Assembly: GCA_902796005.1 (NCBI GenBank)
Contig: CADBNF010000106.1
Location: 1 to 52,751 of the forward strand
DNA from: an uncultured Lachnospiraceae bacterium
GTDB taxonomy: Bacteria; Bacillota; Clostridia; Lachnospirales; Lachnospiraceae
Reading direction: 5' to 3'
DNA length: 52,751 bases
Under the pieces are notes generated by a model. It did no database searches and was not told the origin of the DNA. It was given only the letters and a program-made list of their open reading frames with translations. Both the position numbers and the translations under genes were made by a program. This document shows, piece by piece, positions 43,746 through 50,242 of the stretch (its first letter is position 1; every line of letters starts with the position of its first letter).

Positions 43746-45074
43746 TCAAATGGTAAATTCGGCAAAATCCTCCTCCGCCTCGCCGGAGATGGCTTCGGAG
43801 GCGGCAAAGGTAAAGTCATCGGAGCCCAGCAGGCCTTCAATGGTCGTGCCGGGGTTCTGCCAGAGAATATCCAGCAATTCGATGAAATCCCGGATAACCT
43901 CCCTGGGGGTAATGTTGGTGTCCGCGCCGATGCGCTCGTATTCCAGCCGGATAAAGCCGGCCAGATCCGTATCCGTCAGGGTGGGCTCGTAGCCGTACAG
44001 GCCGGCATGTATGGCGGAAAGCTTGCCGCAAAGGACCAGCATCTCCTCCGCCGTCAGCGGGTCCAGGCGGATGACCGGGGCCAGAAGGTCCCTGGCGCCG
44101 GGCCGGGAGAATTTCCCCTCCGAAAGCCTGGATTTCAGGGCCTCATAGCTGTAGATGCCCTTCCGCCTGTCCTCCAGGGCCTGGGGCGTGCAGCCCATGA
44201 TGATGCCTAAGTACCGGGCCTTGCCCTGCAGGGTATCGTTGTACATGGTGAGGATTTTTTCGTAGTTGTACTGCCGGGTGATGGAATTGGGGATCTTGTA
44301 GATATTGACCAGCTCGTCCACCATAATCATCATCCCAGCGTAGCCCGCCAGCCGGAAAAAGACGGCGAAAAGCTTCAGGTAGTCATACCAGTCGTCATCG
44401 GTGATCAGGATGCTGACCCCCAGGTCCTCCCTGGCCTCCCGCTTCAGGGTGTATTCCCCCCGGAACCAGCGGATTACCTTCGCCTTGGTGTCGTCATCCC
44501 CGGACAGGTAGGCGTGGTAATAGGCGGAAATCAGACGGGCAAATTCGAAGCCGTGGACCAGCTCGTTCAACGAAGCGGTCACCTTCAGTATCTTTTTGTC
44601 CACCTCTGCCGCCAGGGCCGGATCCGCTAAAGAAAGCCCGGTTTCCGCCGCGGCCTCGCTCTGGACGGCGCTGATCCAGCGGTCCAGCACCAGGGTCAGG
44701 GCGCCGCCCTCGGGCCTGGTCTTGGTGGAAAGATTGCCGATAAGCTCCCGGTAGGTGGCCAGGCCCTGGCCCCTTGTGCCCGAGAGCCTGCGCTCCGGGG
44801 AAAGGTCCGCGTCCGCCACGATAAAGCCCCTGTCCATCACGTAATTGCGGATGGTCTGCAGAAGGAAGCTCTTGCCCGAGCCGTACCTGCCCACGATAAA
44901 GCGGAAGGAGGCGCCGCCTTCTTCAATGATGTCCACGTCATGGAGAAGGGCAGCTATCTCATTCTTCCTGCCCACGGTAATATAGGGAAGGCCGATTCTG
45001 GGCACCACGCCGCCCTTTAAGGAATTCAGCACGGCGGAGGCTATTCTTTTCGGCACTTTTCTGTTCTCATTCAT
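43746..45074 (-). CDS. BrxD-like P-loop ATPase (DUF2791/BREX ATP-binding family)
   Basis: A 442-residue cytoplasmic ATPase. Walker A is FIVGRYGSGKSFLLQTI (60-76, core GRYGSGKS 62-69) and Walker B is GMMIMVDELVNIYK (DE at 253-254). The sequence GVVPRIGLPYITVGRKNEI just ahead and ISAYYHAYL further on fit the BrxC/BrxD family (PF10923). In BREX type 2 and 6 loci BrxD sits beside the BrxHI helicase, exactly as here. ATG 45074 overlaps the TerB-like stop by 8 bases (ATGAATGA) and has AGGAG nine bases upstream. It may load or regulate the helicase; this is inference. Confidence 0.88.
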   Translation of the reverse strand: MNENRKVPKRIASAVLNSLKGGVVPRIGLPYITVGRKNEIAALLHDVDIIEEGGASFRFIVGRYGSGKSFLLQTIRNYVMDRGFIVADADLSPERRLSGTRGQGLATYRELIGNLSTKTRPEGGALTLVLDRWISAVQSEAAAETGLSLADPALAAEVDKKILKVTASLNELVHGFEFARLISAYYHAYLSGDDDTKAKVIRWFRGEYTLKREAREDLGVSILITDDDWYDYLKLFAVFFRLAGYAGMMIMVDELVNIYKIPNSITRQYNYEKILTMYNDTLQGKARYLGIIMGCTPQALEDRRKGIYSYEALKSRLSEGKFSRPGARDLLAPVIRLDPLTAEEMLVLCGKLSAIHAGLYGYEPTLTDTDLAGFIRLEYERIGADTNITPREVIRDFIELLDILWQNPGTTIEGLLGSDDFTFAASEAISGEAEEDFAEFTI

Positions 45075-46965
45075 CTGTATCCACTCCTGCAAGCTCCGCC
45101 AGCTCCCGGCGGTAGTCCTCGTATATTGAAAGCTGCTCATCCTCGCATTCCAGCACGCTGTCCCCGAAATAATCAAACAGGGCTTCGTTGATGTCGTCCG
45201 CCAGGATCGTGGGCATCAGCCCTTTTTCCCGCAGGAAGGCATCCGCATCCCCTCCCTGAAGCAGCAGGCGCACAAGGGCCAGCTCCGTCTCATTCAGGGG
45301 AAGCTCAGACGTCTGTCCCGCTGCGGGTTCTTCCGTATCTTTGTTTATCTCTTCGAAAAGCACGGGCTCTTCGGGTTCCGGCAGGCTTTCCGCGCTTTCC
45401 GCCGGCGTCTCCGGTAAGGAAAATTCCTTCTCCTCTTCGGTCAGCAGGCTTTCCCGGGTGACCGCCGCATCCTTACGAATCCGGTCAAGGCCGGCAAAAT
45501 CAATGACAATCTTCGGCTTCGCCGCCTCTTCGACGGCTTTCCGGTCCGCCTCAAGGACGGTCTGCACAAAGGGGACGGCCCAGGCCTCCTCCTTCTTCTG
45601 CCGTAAGGGATGGCCCGTTTTCAGGTACAGCCGCAGCTGCCGGTCCGCCTCGTGGATAAGGCCTGCGAAAAGCTTCCTGTTGAAAAACAGCTTCTGGTAG
45701 CTCTCCACGAACCAGACACCCTCCCGGCGGATAAACCTCCGCACCGGATTGAGCACGTATTCCGCCCGCTCCGCCCTCTGGCGTTCGAAGAAAATCGCAT
45801 TGCCCAGCGGGTGCCAGAGAAAAGCCTTCTTCCGGCCGAAGCATTCCGTAAAGAAATCCCTGCCGATGTGCCGGTAGGTTTTTACCGTATGCCGCCAGAT
45901 TTCCGCAAAGAGGTGGGTTCCCCGTTCCTCCGCCTCCGCCGCAAGCCCTGCGGAAAGGGTCTTTTTGCCATAGAGGCAGCAAAGGGCGGCAACCACCTCC
46001 CCGTCGGTGCAGGCCTCCGGCACCTGCAGGATCACCAGGGCCTCGTCCTTCTTCCGGGTCTCCTCGTCCACAAAGCGTTCCGCCGTCTCCTTCGGAAACT
46101 TCATGACCACCGCATACTCCAGCATCCAGCGGGTCAGGTTCTTCTCCATGGCGGCATCGCCGTAGCCGGCGCCGAAGTAACGGGTTTTGAATTCCTGCAG
46201 CTTCTCCAGGCTTTCCTGCGGGGAAGCCGTACCGATGCCGTTGAGCAGCTCGTACAGGTAGAGGTAGACGTAGCAGGTGTTGCTTTTCTCCCATCTGCCT
46301 TTCCTTATCCCGGTACGCCAGGTAAAATACCCCCGCAGCTGGTCCGTGCCCAGGTCATGGTACACCGGAAAATAATGCAGCAGCTCCCCCTTCCAGGGGG
46401 CATCGTCCTCATAGTCCCGCATGAACATGCCCTGGAGATAGAAATTCCGGCATTTCTGGCGGAAGCTTCCGTCCCCCCGCTCATACAGCTTCTTCATCTG
46501 CCGTATCTGCGCGGGCACTTCCTTTTCCTTTGGCGGCGGCGTGTCCTTGCCGAAGGGAAGGAGGGTTTCCGTATAACTGCTTTTCCCCAGGCCGGTACTG
46601 CCCTCCAGCACGATCACCGCGCCTTCCCTGCTGTTTCGTACAAGTGCCCGGTCAAAGAGGCCAAATACCGTATCCTCCTCCGTCTGGCCGGTGAACCGTA
46701 CCCCTGTCCAGTTCGCATTCTTCATCCGGAAGGGCCTGCCCAGATAAGGCGCCTTTTCCTCCCAGGGCTTTAAGCGGCCGCATTTAATGTCGCACAGCTG
46801 CACCTCTTCCCCGGTGGTCTCGTCCCACTGGCGGATAAGAAGGGCCGCCCATTTCCCCGAATCCGGGTCACAGAGCACGGAAAAGCCGGGAAATTCCTTC
46901 CATTTATGCTCTTCTTCGATATGATATTTTTCAAAGGCATAAGCCGTCAGGTCTTTGATTTCCAT
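45067..46965 (-). CDS. MmcQ/YjbR-TerB_N-TerB_C multidomain protein
   Basis: A 632-residue protein, first in the operon. Residues 1-112 match MmcQ/YjbR DNA-binding-like domains (FPGFSVLCDPDSGKWAALLI, VQLCDIKCG, MKNANWTGVRF). A segment VLEGSTGLGKSS (119-130) has the spacing of a Walker A loop. TerB_N spans about 160-400 (LRGYFTWRTGIRKGRW, YVYLYLYELLNGIG). TerB_C is about 485-632, with VIDFAGLDRIRKDAAVTRES and MPTILADDINEALFDYFGDS; an acidic linker splits it. TerB-type domains occur in tellurite and phage-stress systems. ATG 46965 has GGAG five bases upstream; the adjacent ATG 46968 is too close to it. Confidence 0.82.
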   Translation of the reverse strand: MEIKDLTAYAFEKYHIEEEHKWKEFPGFSVLCDPDSGKWAALLIRQWDETTGEEVQLCDIKCGRLKPWEEKAPYLGRPFRMKNANWTGVRFTGQTEEDTVFGLFDRALVRNSREGAVIVLEGSTGLGKSSYTETLLPFGKDTPPPKEKEVPAQIRQMKKLYERGDGSFRQKCRNFYLQGMFMRDYEDDAPWKGELLHYFPVYHDLGTDQLRGYFTWRTGIRKGRWEKSNTCYVYLYLYELLNGIGTASPQESLEKLQEFKTRYFGAGYGDAAMEKNLTRWMLEYAVVMKFPKETAERFVDEETRKKDEALVILQVPEACTDGEVVAALCCLYGKKTLSAGLAAEAEERGTHLFAEIWRHTVKTYRHIGRDFFTECFGRKKAFLWHPLGNAIFFERQRAERAEYVLNPVRRFIRREGVWFVESYQKLFFNRKLFAGLIHEADRQLRLYLKTGHPLRQKKEEAWAVPFVQTVLEADRKAVEEAAKPKIVIDFAGLDRIRKDAAVTRESLLTEEEKEFSLPETPAESAESLPEPEEPVLFEEINKDTEEPAAGQTSELPLNETELALVRLLLQGGDADAFLREKGLMPTILADDINEALFDYFGDSVLECEDEQLSIYEDYRRELAELAGVDTDE

Positions 46966-47014
46966 CATTCTCCGCTTTTTCCGTACAAAAGGCTGAAACA
47001 ATAGTATTCCTTTA

Positions 47015-47047
47015 ATTGTACCATACCTTTGAGGGAAATACAAAGGT
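47015..47047 (-). promoter_or_regulatory. Promoter and operator-like palindrome of the TerB-BrxD-BrxHI operon
   Basis: Minus strand: TTGTAT (47043-47038), 17 bases, TACAAT (47020-47015). The inverted repeat ACCTTTG-N9-CAAAGGT (47025-47047) covers the -35 and most of the spacer, the place for a repressor. Confidence 0.5.
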
Positions 47048-47111
47048 CTCTTTTCTTTTAACGCAAAAAAGCAACGGGCTGTTTTTTCTTTCCTTTTTCC
47101 GGCAAACCATG

Positions 47112-47140
47112 TGGACAGACAGCCAAAAAAACGATATGAT
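47112..47140 (+). promoter_or_regulatory. Promoter of the lipoprotein-radical SAM operon
   Basis: TGGACA (47112-47117), 17 bases, TATGAT (47135-47140); both boxes match consensus at five of six positions. Confidence 0.75.
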
Positions 47141-47149
47141 AAAAGTGAC

Positions 47150-47201
47150 GCCGGCGGGTAAAAAGCTGCCGGCAAAACCCGGCATTTTATGTTTGTTTTC
47201 T
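47150..47201 (+). promoter_or_regulatory. Attenuator-like leader of the lipoprotein gene
   Basis: Two mutually exclusive hairpins can form in the transcript. GCCGGC (47150-47155) can pair with GCCGGC (47168-47173), or TGCCGG (47167-47172) with CCGGCA (47179-47184). The second is followed by a T-rich tract (TTTTATGTTTGTTTTCTTTT), like a terminator, and lies 24 bases before the ribosome site AGGGAGA. Confidence 0.5.
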
Positions 47202-47224
47202 TTTCATAACAGGGAGAACATCTT

Positions 47225-47542
47225 ATGAAAAAGCTAAGGAAAAGAATCCTCATCGGCACCGCAGCGGCCCTGGCAGCCACAGGCTTTGTCGCCGGCTGCA
47301 ACCGGCCCGAGTCTGTCTACGGCCCGCCGCCTGATGTGGAATACGAAAGCGTCAGCTCCTCTTCTGAAGAGGTGCCTTCCTCCGTGTCCTTCAGTCCCGA
47401 AGAGAACGACCCCGAATGCGTCTACGGTCCGCCCCCGGAGGATGAATACGAACCGGTTTCCCCGGCAGACTTCGATCCGGAAGAAAATATTCCCGAGGAC
47501 GTTTACGGTCCTCCCTCATTTTTCGGTGAAGACGGAGACTGA
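47225..47542 (+). CDS. Small lipoprotein with three VYGPP motifs (putative radical SAM substrate)
   Basis: A 105-residue precursor. A basic lipoprotein signal (MKKLRKRILIGTAAALAATG) ends in the lipobox FVAGC, lipidation at C25. The mature part is acidic and low-complexity and repeats VYGPP at 31-35, 66-70 and 93-97, the first two in the form VYGPPP-x-x-EYE. The stop lies 3 bases before the radical SAM/SPASM gene, so the two are co-translated. This matches the general arrangement of rSAM/lipoprotein systems, in which repeated core motifs of an exported lipoprotein are modified. The modification is unknown; Tyr, Val and Pro side chains in the motif are candidates. GGGAGA precedes the ATG. Confidence 0.8.
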   Translation: MKKLRKRILIGTAAALAATGFVAGCNRPESVYGPPPDVEYESVSSSSEEVPSSVSFSPEENDPECVYGPPPEDEYEPVSPADFDPEENIPEDVYGPPSFFGEDGD

Positions 47543-47545
47543 AGT

Positions 47546-48625
47546 ATGAAGACACAGACACAGGCGCTGAAGGAAAGCCATCTTCACCAGCTGGCGGACT
47601 ACCGGAAGAAGCTTTATGCTTCCCCGATTCTTAAATACCTGTTTCTCGAACTGACCAGCCGCTGCAACGAGCACTGCCTCCACTGCGGGAGCAGCTGTGA
47701 CGCAGCCGGCGGCTTTGAGCTGTCCGAAAAGCAATACGAAAAAATCCTGGACGATATCGCCCGGGATTTTGACGTGAACAATTTCCAGCTGTGCATCACC
47801 GGCGGAGAACCGCTCCTGCGCCGGGATTTCTTTGATATTTTAAACTACGCCGCGGACAAGGGGTATCACTGGGGCATGACCAGCAACGGTACCCTGATCG
47901 ATGCGGCTGTGGCAAGGAAGCTGCACGAGGCCCGCATGGGCACCATTTCCATCTCCATCGACGGCCTGAGGGACAGCCATGACCGCTTCCGCCAGACCCC
48001 CGGCGGGTATGACAGGGCCATGGCCGGTATCGAGGCCCTCCTTAATGAAGGAGGTTTTCACCATGTGCAGGTGACCACCGTCATCAACCACAGCAACATG
48101 CACGAGCTGGATGCCCTTTACGACATCTTCTGCGGCATCGATATCGATTCCTGGCGGATCATCGGCATCGAGCCCATCGGCCGGGCGCTGGAGCACCCGG
48201 AGCTGATGCTGACCGGCGAGGACTACCGCTATCTCTTTGATTTCATCCGGGAAAAGCGGGCTGAAGACATGCCCCTGACCTACGGCTGCAGCCATTACCT
48301 GGGCCTGGATTATGAGCGGGAGGTGCGGCGGCATTATTTTATCTGCAATGCGGGCATTTATGCGGCTTCCATCACCTCCACCGGAGATATCGTCTCCTGC
48401 CTGGACATCGAAAGGCGGCCGGAAACCACCTTCGGAAACATCCTCACCGATAATTTCAAAGACGTCTGGGAGAAGGGTTTCCAAATCTTCCGGGGCGGTC
48501 TCGCAGAGAAAAGTGAAAAATGCGCTTCCTGCCGGCATCTGGAATTCTGCGCCGGCGGTGCCTGCCACAGCTGGGACTACGACCGGAATGAGCAGAGGAT
48601 GTGCTTTAAAGATGTTTTGTTTTAG
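47546..48625 (+). CDS. Radical SAM/SPASM protein, putative lipoprotein/peptide maturase
   Basis: A 359-residue enzyme. The SAM-cluster motif is LTSRCNEHCLHCGSS (C40, C44, C47) and CITGGEPLLRRDFF (GGEP 86-89) follows. The SPASM-type C-terminus has ICNAGIYAASITSTGDIVSC, GNILTDNFKDVW and CASCRHLEFCAGGACHSW ending RMCFKD, enough cysteines for one or two auxiliary clusters. SPASM enzymes commonly install crosslinks or oxidise side chains in ribosomal peptides. The adjacent VYGPP lipoprotein is the likely substrate. GGAGACTGAAGT precedes the ATG. The stop codon abuts palindromic element 1 with no gap. Confidence 0.9.
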   Translation: MKTQTQALKESHLHQLADYRKKLYASPILKYLFLELTSRCNEHCLHCGSSCDAAGGFELSEKQYEKILDDIARDFDVNNFQLCITGGEPLLRRDFFDILNYAADKGYHWGMTSNGTLIDAAVARKLHEARMGTISISIDGLRDSHDRFRQTPGGYDRAMAGIEALLNEGGFHHVQVTTVINHSNMHELDALYDIFCGIDIDSWRIIGIEPIGRALEHPELMLTGEDYRYLFDFIREKRAEDMPLTYGCSHYLGLDYEREVRRHYFICNAGIYAASITSTGDIVSCLDIERRPETTFGNILTDNFKDVWEKGFQIFRGGLAEKSEKCASCRHLEFCAGGACHSWDYDRNEQRMCFKDVLF

Positions 48626-48663
48626 CTTGAACGATACATTTAAAATGGAGTATCGTTCAACAG
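48626..48663 (+). repeat. Palindromic element copy 1 of 5
   Basis: A 38-bp element with 11-bp perfect arms TTGAACGATAC (48627-48637) and GTATCGTTCAA (48650-48660), flanked by C on the left and CAG on the right. It begins on the base after the radical SAM stop. The ribosome site of the next gene begins at its last bases. Confidence 0.9.
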
Positions 48664-48676
48664 AGGAGGAATCATC

Positions 48677-48868
48677 TTGACAGATTCTGAAATTCGTCAG
48701 GCTTTGAAAGCATTTGCAAATGAGATTTTTTCTATGAAGTCATCTGACGCGCTTTCTGTAAAAAAACGCTTGGATTCCTTCATAAAAGACAATAATGTTA
48801 CCGCAGACCAGATGCAAGAGTTCGCAGAGTTAGGTGCGGGAGAAGAGTTGTATATGTTAATTAGTTAA
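48677..48868 (+). CDS. Small acidic cassette protein, unknown (63 aa)
   Basis: A 63-residue protein starting at TTG 48677 with AGGAGGA (48664-48670) six bases upstream and its own terminator after the stop. The sequence is helical and acidic (SEIRQALKAFANEIFSMKSS, then LDSFIKDNNVTADQMQEFAE), ending GEELYMLIS. No signal, membrane segment or known domain is seen. It sits between palindromic elements 1 and 2, in AT-richer DNA than the flanking genome. Not recognised; size and context resemble mobile-island accessory proteins. Confidence 0.65.
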   Translation: MTDSEIRQALKAFANEIFSMKSSDALSVKKRLDSFIKDNNVTADQMQEFAELGAGEELYMLIS

Positions 48869-48870
48869 AC

Positions 48871-48904
48871 GAAAAAAACAGCACCCTCTGGGGTGTTTTT
48901 TTCG
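48871..48904 (+). terminator. Terminator of the 63-aa cassette gene
   Basis: CACCC (48882-48886), loop TCTG, GGGTG (48891-48895), with A7 before and T7 after. Confidence 0.85.
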
Positions 48905-48929
48905 TAAGAGAATAAACTAATGGCAAAAT

Positions 48930-49070
48930 ATGTCATGGACAGAATTACTTGAACGATATATCAAAAATGGTGTATCGTTCAACAGAATAGCCAGCTTAAG
49001 TACAGCAGTAATCAACCTTCTCACCACGATTCTGCAGTATAAGCTGGCCAAGAAAATGAATGATGACTGA
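48930..49070 (+). CDS. Predicted 46-residue peptide containing palindromic element 2 in frame
   Basis: ATG 48930 opens a frame to TGA 49068-49070. The N-terminus MSWTELLERYIKNGVSFNR is largely encoded by the palindrome: residues 7-18 come from the element. The rest is an amphipathic helix-like stretch (STAVINLLTTILQYKLAKK) ending MNDD. No clear ribosome site precedes it, so expression is uncertain. Codon use in the second half looks genuinely coding. It resembles small membrane-active peptides in size and composition, but function is unknown. Confidence 0.45.
   Translation: MSWTELLERYIKNGVSFNRIASLSTAVINLLTTILQYKLAKKMNDD
48948..48985 (+). repeat. Palindromic element copy 2 of 5
   Basis: Same length and orientation as copy 1, with four substitutions. 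TTGAACGATA pairs with TATCGTTCAA, and GGTGT on the right suggests the ancestral arm was longer (TTGAACGATACACC). It lies in frame within a small predicted ORF. Confidence 0.9.
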
Positions 49071-49111
49071 AAAGTCATCCGGAGGGGCCTCAAGCCCCTC
49101 CCCCTTCGGGG
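49062..49111 (+). ncRNA. Three consecutive hairpins, possible structured RNA
   Basis: GATGACT-GAAA-AGTCATC (49062-49079), a GNRA tetraloop hairpin, is followed without gap by GGAGGGGC-CTCAA-GCCCCTCC (49081-49101) and CCCC-TTC-GGGG (49101-49111). No T-run follows, so they do not look like a terminator. No known RNA family is recognised. Confidence 0.35.
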
Positions 49112-49195
49112 TAATATCAGTATAAACCATCAGGAGCAATCTTGCAACTAGGACGGTAGTCTTTTCAGAATTGACTTGATAATAACTATGAAAAG

Positions 49196-49411
49196 GTGCA
49201 TGCTGAAGCCAGAACTAAAAAGCTGTTGAAAAGGGTAACTCGTATGAGACAACAGATTCCACAAGAAATAGCTGAAATGCAGATAAAACAATTGCCTTAT
49301 CTTGAATTCAAAGAGGGTGAGGGCTTGGTTCTAAAACCAGATGCTCCGCAAGAGATAGTTGAGTCGAGAAAAATTACGCATGACTGGTATAAAAATCATG
49401 GCCGCAAGTAA
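49196..49411 (+). CDS. Small basic cassette protein, unknown (71 or 55 aa)
   Basis: The frame from GTG 49196 gives 71 residues with a basic start (ARTKKLLKRVTRMRQQIPQE). ATG 49244 gives 55 and has AAAAGGG about eight bases upstream, so it is the better-supported start. The C-terminus reads LEFKEGEGLVLKPDAPQEIV and ends DWYKNHGRK. No domain is recognised. A weak CG-rich hairpin followed by TACTTTTATTG lies after the stop. It lies between elements 2 and 3. Confidence 0.5.
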   Translation: MHAEARTKKLLKRVTRMRQQIPQEIAEMQIKQLPYLEFKEGEGLVLKPDAPQEIVESRKITHDWYKNHGRK

Positions 49412-49496
49412 AGATTACTAAGATCACCCCCGGGGTACTTTTATTGTTGCCAGTCATCTGATATGGTTAGGAAAGGCGGAAAATCCCTGCAATTTT

Positions 49497-49534
49497 CTTG
49501 AACGATACATTTAAAAAGGAGTATCGTCCAACAG
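49497..49534 (+). repeat. Palindromic element copy 3 of 5
   Basis: Differs from copy 1 at two positions. The left arm TTGAACGATAC is intact; the right arm reads GTATCGTCCAA with one mismatch. Confidence 0.9.
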
Positions 49535-49568
49535 AAACCACTTGCTCATCTTTGCTTCCTTACCTTTC

Positions 49569-49793
49569 TTATACAATTTCAAAGCTGTCTTTACCAGTCC
49601 TGCTGTTCACTGGTACCACCACCAGTTTGTAGTCAAGTGACCTCAGTATCTCGTTCAGCTTGTCTACTGTGATATTCTCACTTCTGAATCTATCGGTCAA
49701 TACCCTGGGAATTACTCCCATCTTTCTAGCCAGTTCATTTGTTCTGACTTCTTTGATTGTCATTATCTGTTTTATGAGTTCTCCTGTCTTCAT
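49569..49793 (-). CDS. Small helix-turn-helix protein (74 aa)
   Basis: A 74-residue DNA-binding-type protein. MKTGELIKQIMTIKEVRTNE leads into LARKMGVIPRVLTDRFRSEN, a XRE-like helix-turn-helix, and the end KLNEILRSLDYKLVVVPVNS is typical of short phage or island regulators. AAAGGAG precedes the ATG at good spacing. It is the only cassette gene with a recognisable activity and may regulate neighbouring cassettes. Elements 3 and 4 flank it. Confidence 0.75.
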   Translation of the reverse strand: MKTGELIKQIMTIKEVRTNELARKMGVIPRVLTDRFRSENITVDKLNEILRSLDYKLVVVPVNSRTGKDSFEIV

Positions 49794-49844
49794 TTGATTT
49801 CTCCTTTTATGGTTAATAAAGCACGGTTAGATTCGTGTTGACAA

Positions 49845-49881
49845 CTTGAACAATACATTAAACTGGAATATCGTTCAACTT
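49845..49881 (+). repeat. Palindromic element copy 4 of 5
   Basis: A 37-bp variant: TTGAACAATAC on the left and ATATCGTTCAA on the right, so the arms pair with two mismatches; one base is missing from the centre. Confidence 0.85.
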
Positions 49882-49889
49882 CAAAGTAT

Positions 49890-50179
49890 TTAATCATCAT
49901 GCTCTTCAGTACACTTTTCTTTAAATCCTTCCGGATCTATCAGATGATATTTTTTACGGACTTCTTTTTCTATTTCCAATGCCATTTCATATGCTTTATC
50001 CCGCTCTATACCGGCCCAGCGAATCAAGCCGGTCAATTCAGCTGTGCTTAACATTCTGACTGCATCCTCATTATTGAACAAAGCTACGGCCTTATTGACA
50101 AACTCTTTTCGTTCTGCCGGGGCATTGGTATCCTTCAGAACTTCTTCTCTTTATATAAATCTCTGACTTCTTCCAGCAT
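49890..50179 (-). pseudogene. Frameshifted small cassette gene (about 95 aa when restored)
   Basis: ATG 50179 with GGGAAGG eight bases upstream starts MLEEVRDLYKEKKF and then meets TGA (50137-50135). The adjacent frame continues without a stop as LKDTNAPAERKEFVNKAVAL to FNNEDAVRMLSTAELTGLIR and ends EKCTEEHDD. A single shift near 50137-50150 would restore one acidic helical protein. The downstream part alone has only TTG (50081) as a start, with a weak ribosome site. No family recognised. Confidence 0.5.
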
Positions 50180-50242
50180 CCGTATCACCTTCCCGTTTTT
50201 TTTTCTTATCTTATCATACAATATCCACTGTATATACCATAA

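Noticed and set aside
41492-46965. Complete BREX system
   Set aside because: No PglX methylase, PglZ phosphatase or BrxC/PglY ATPase is encoded between 37 and 52 kb.
46969-47301. 112-codon N-terminal extension of the TerB-family protein
   Set aside because: It crosses the promoter region and the divergent lipoprotein gene; the MmcQ-like domain begins at the start chosen.
48920-48952. Tiny ORF of 10 codons ending in the TGA of element 2
   Set aside because: No ribosome site and too short; the overlapping 46-codon frame is more plausible.
50135-50150. Programmed ribosomal frameshift site
   Set aside because: The bases GAAGAAGTTCTGA lack a slippery heptamer and a downstream structure; a plain mutation is simpler.
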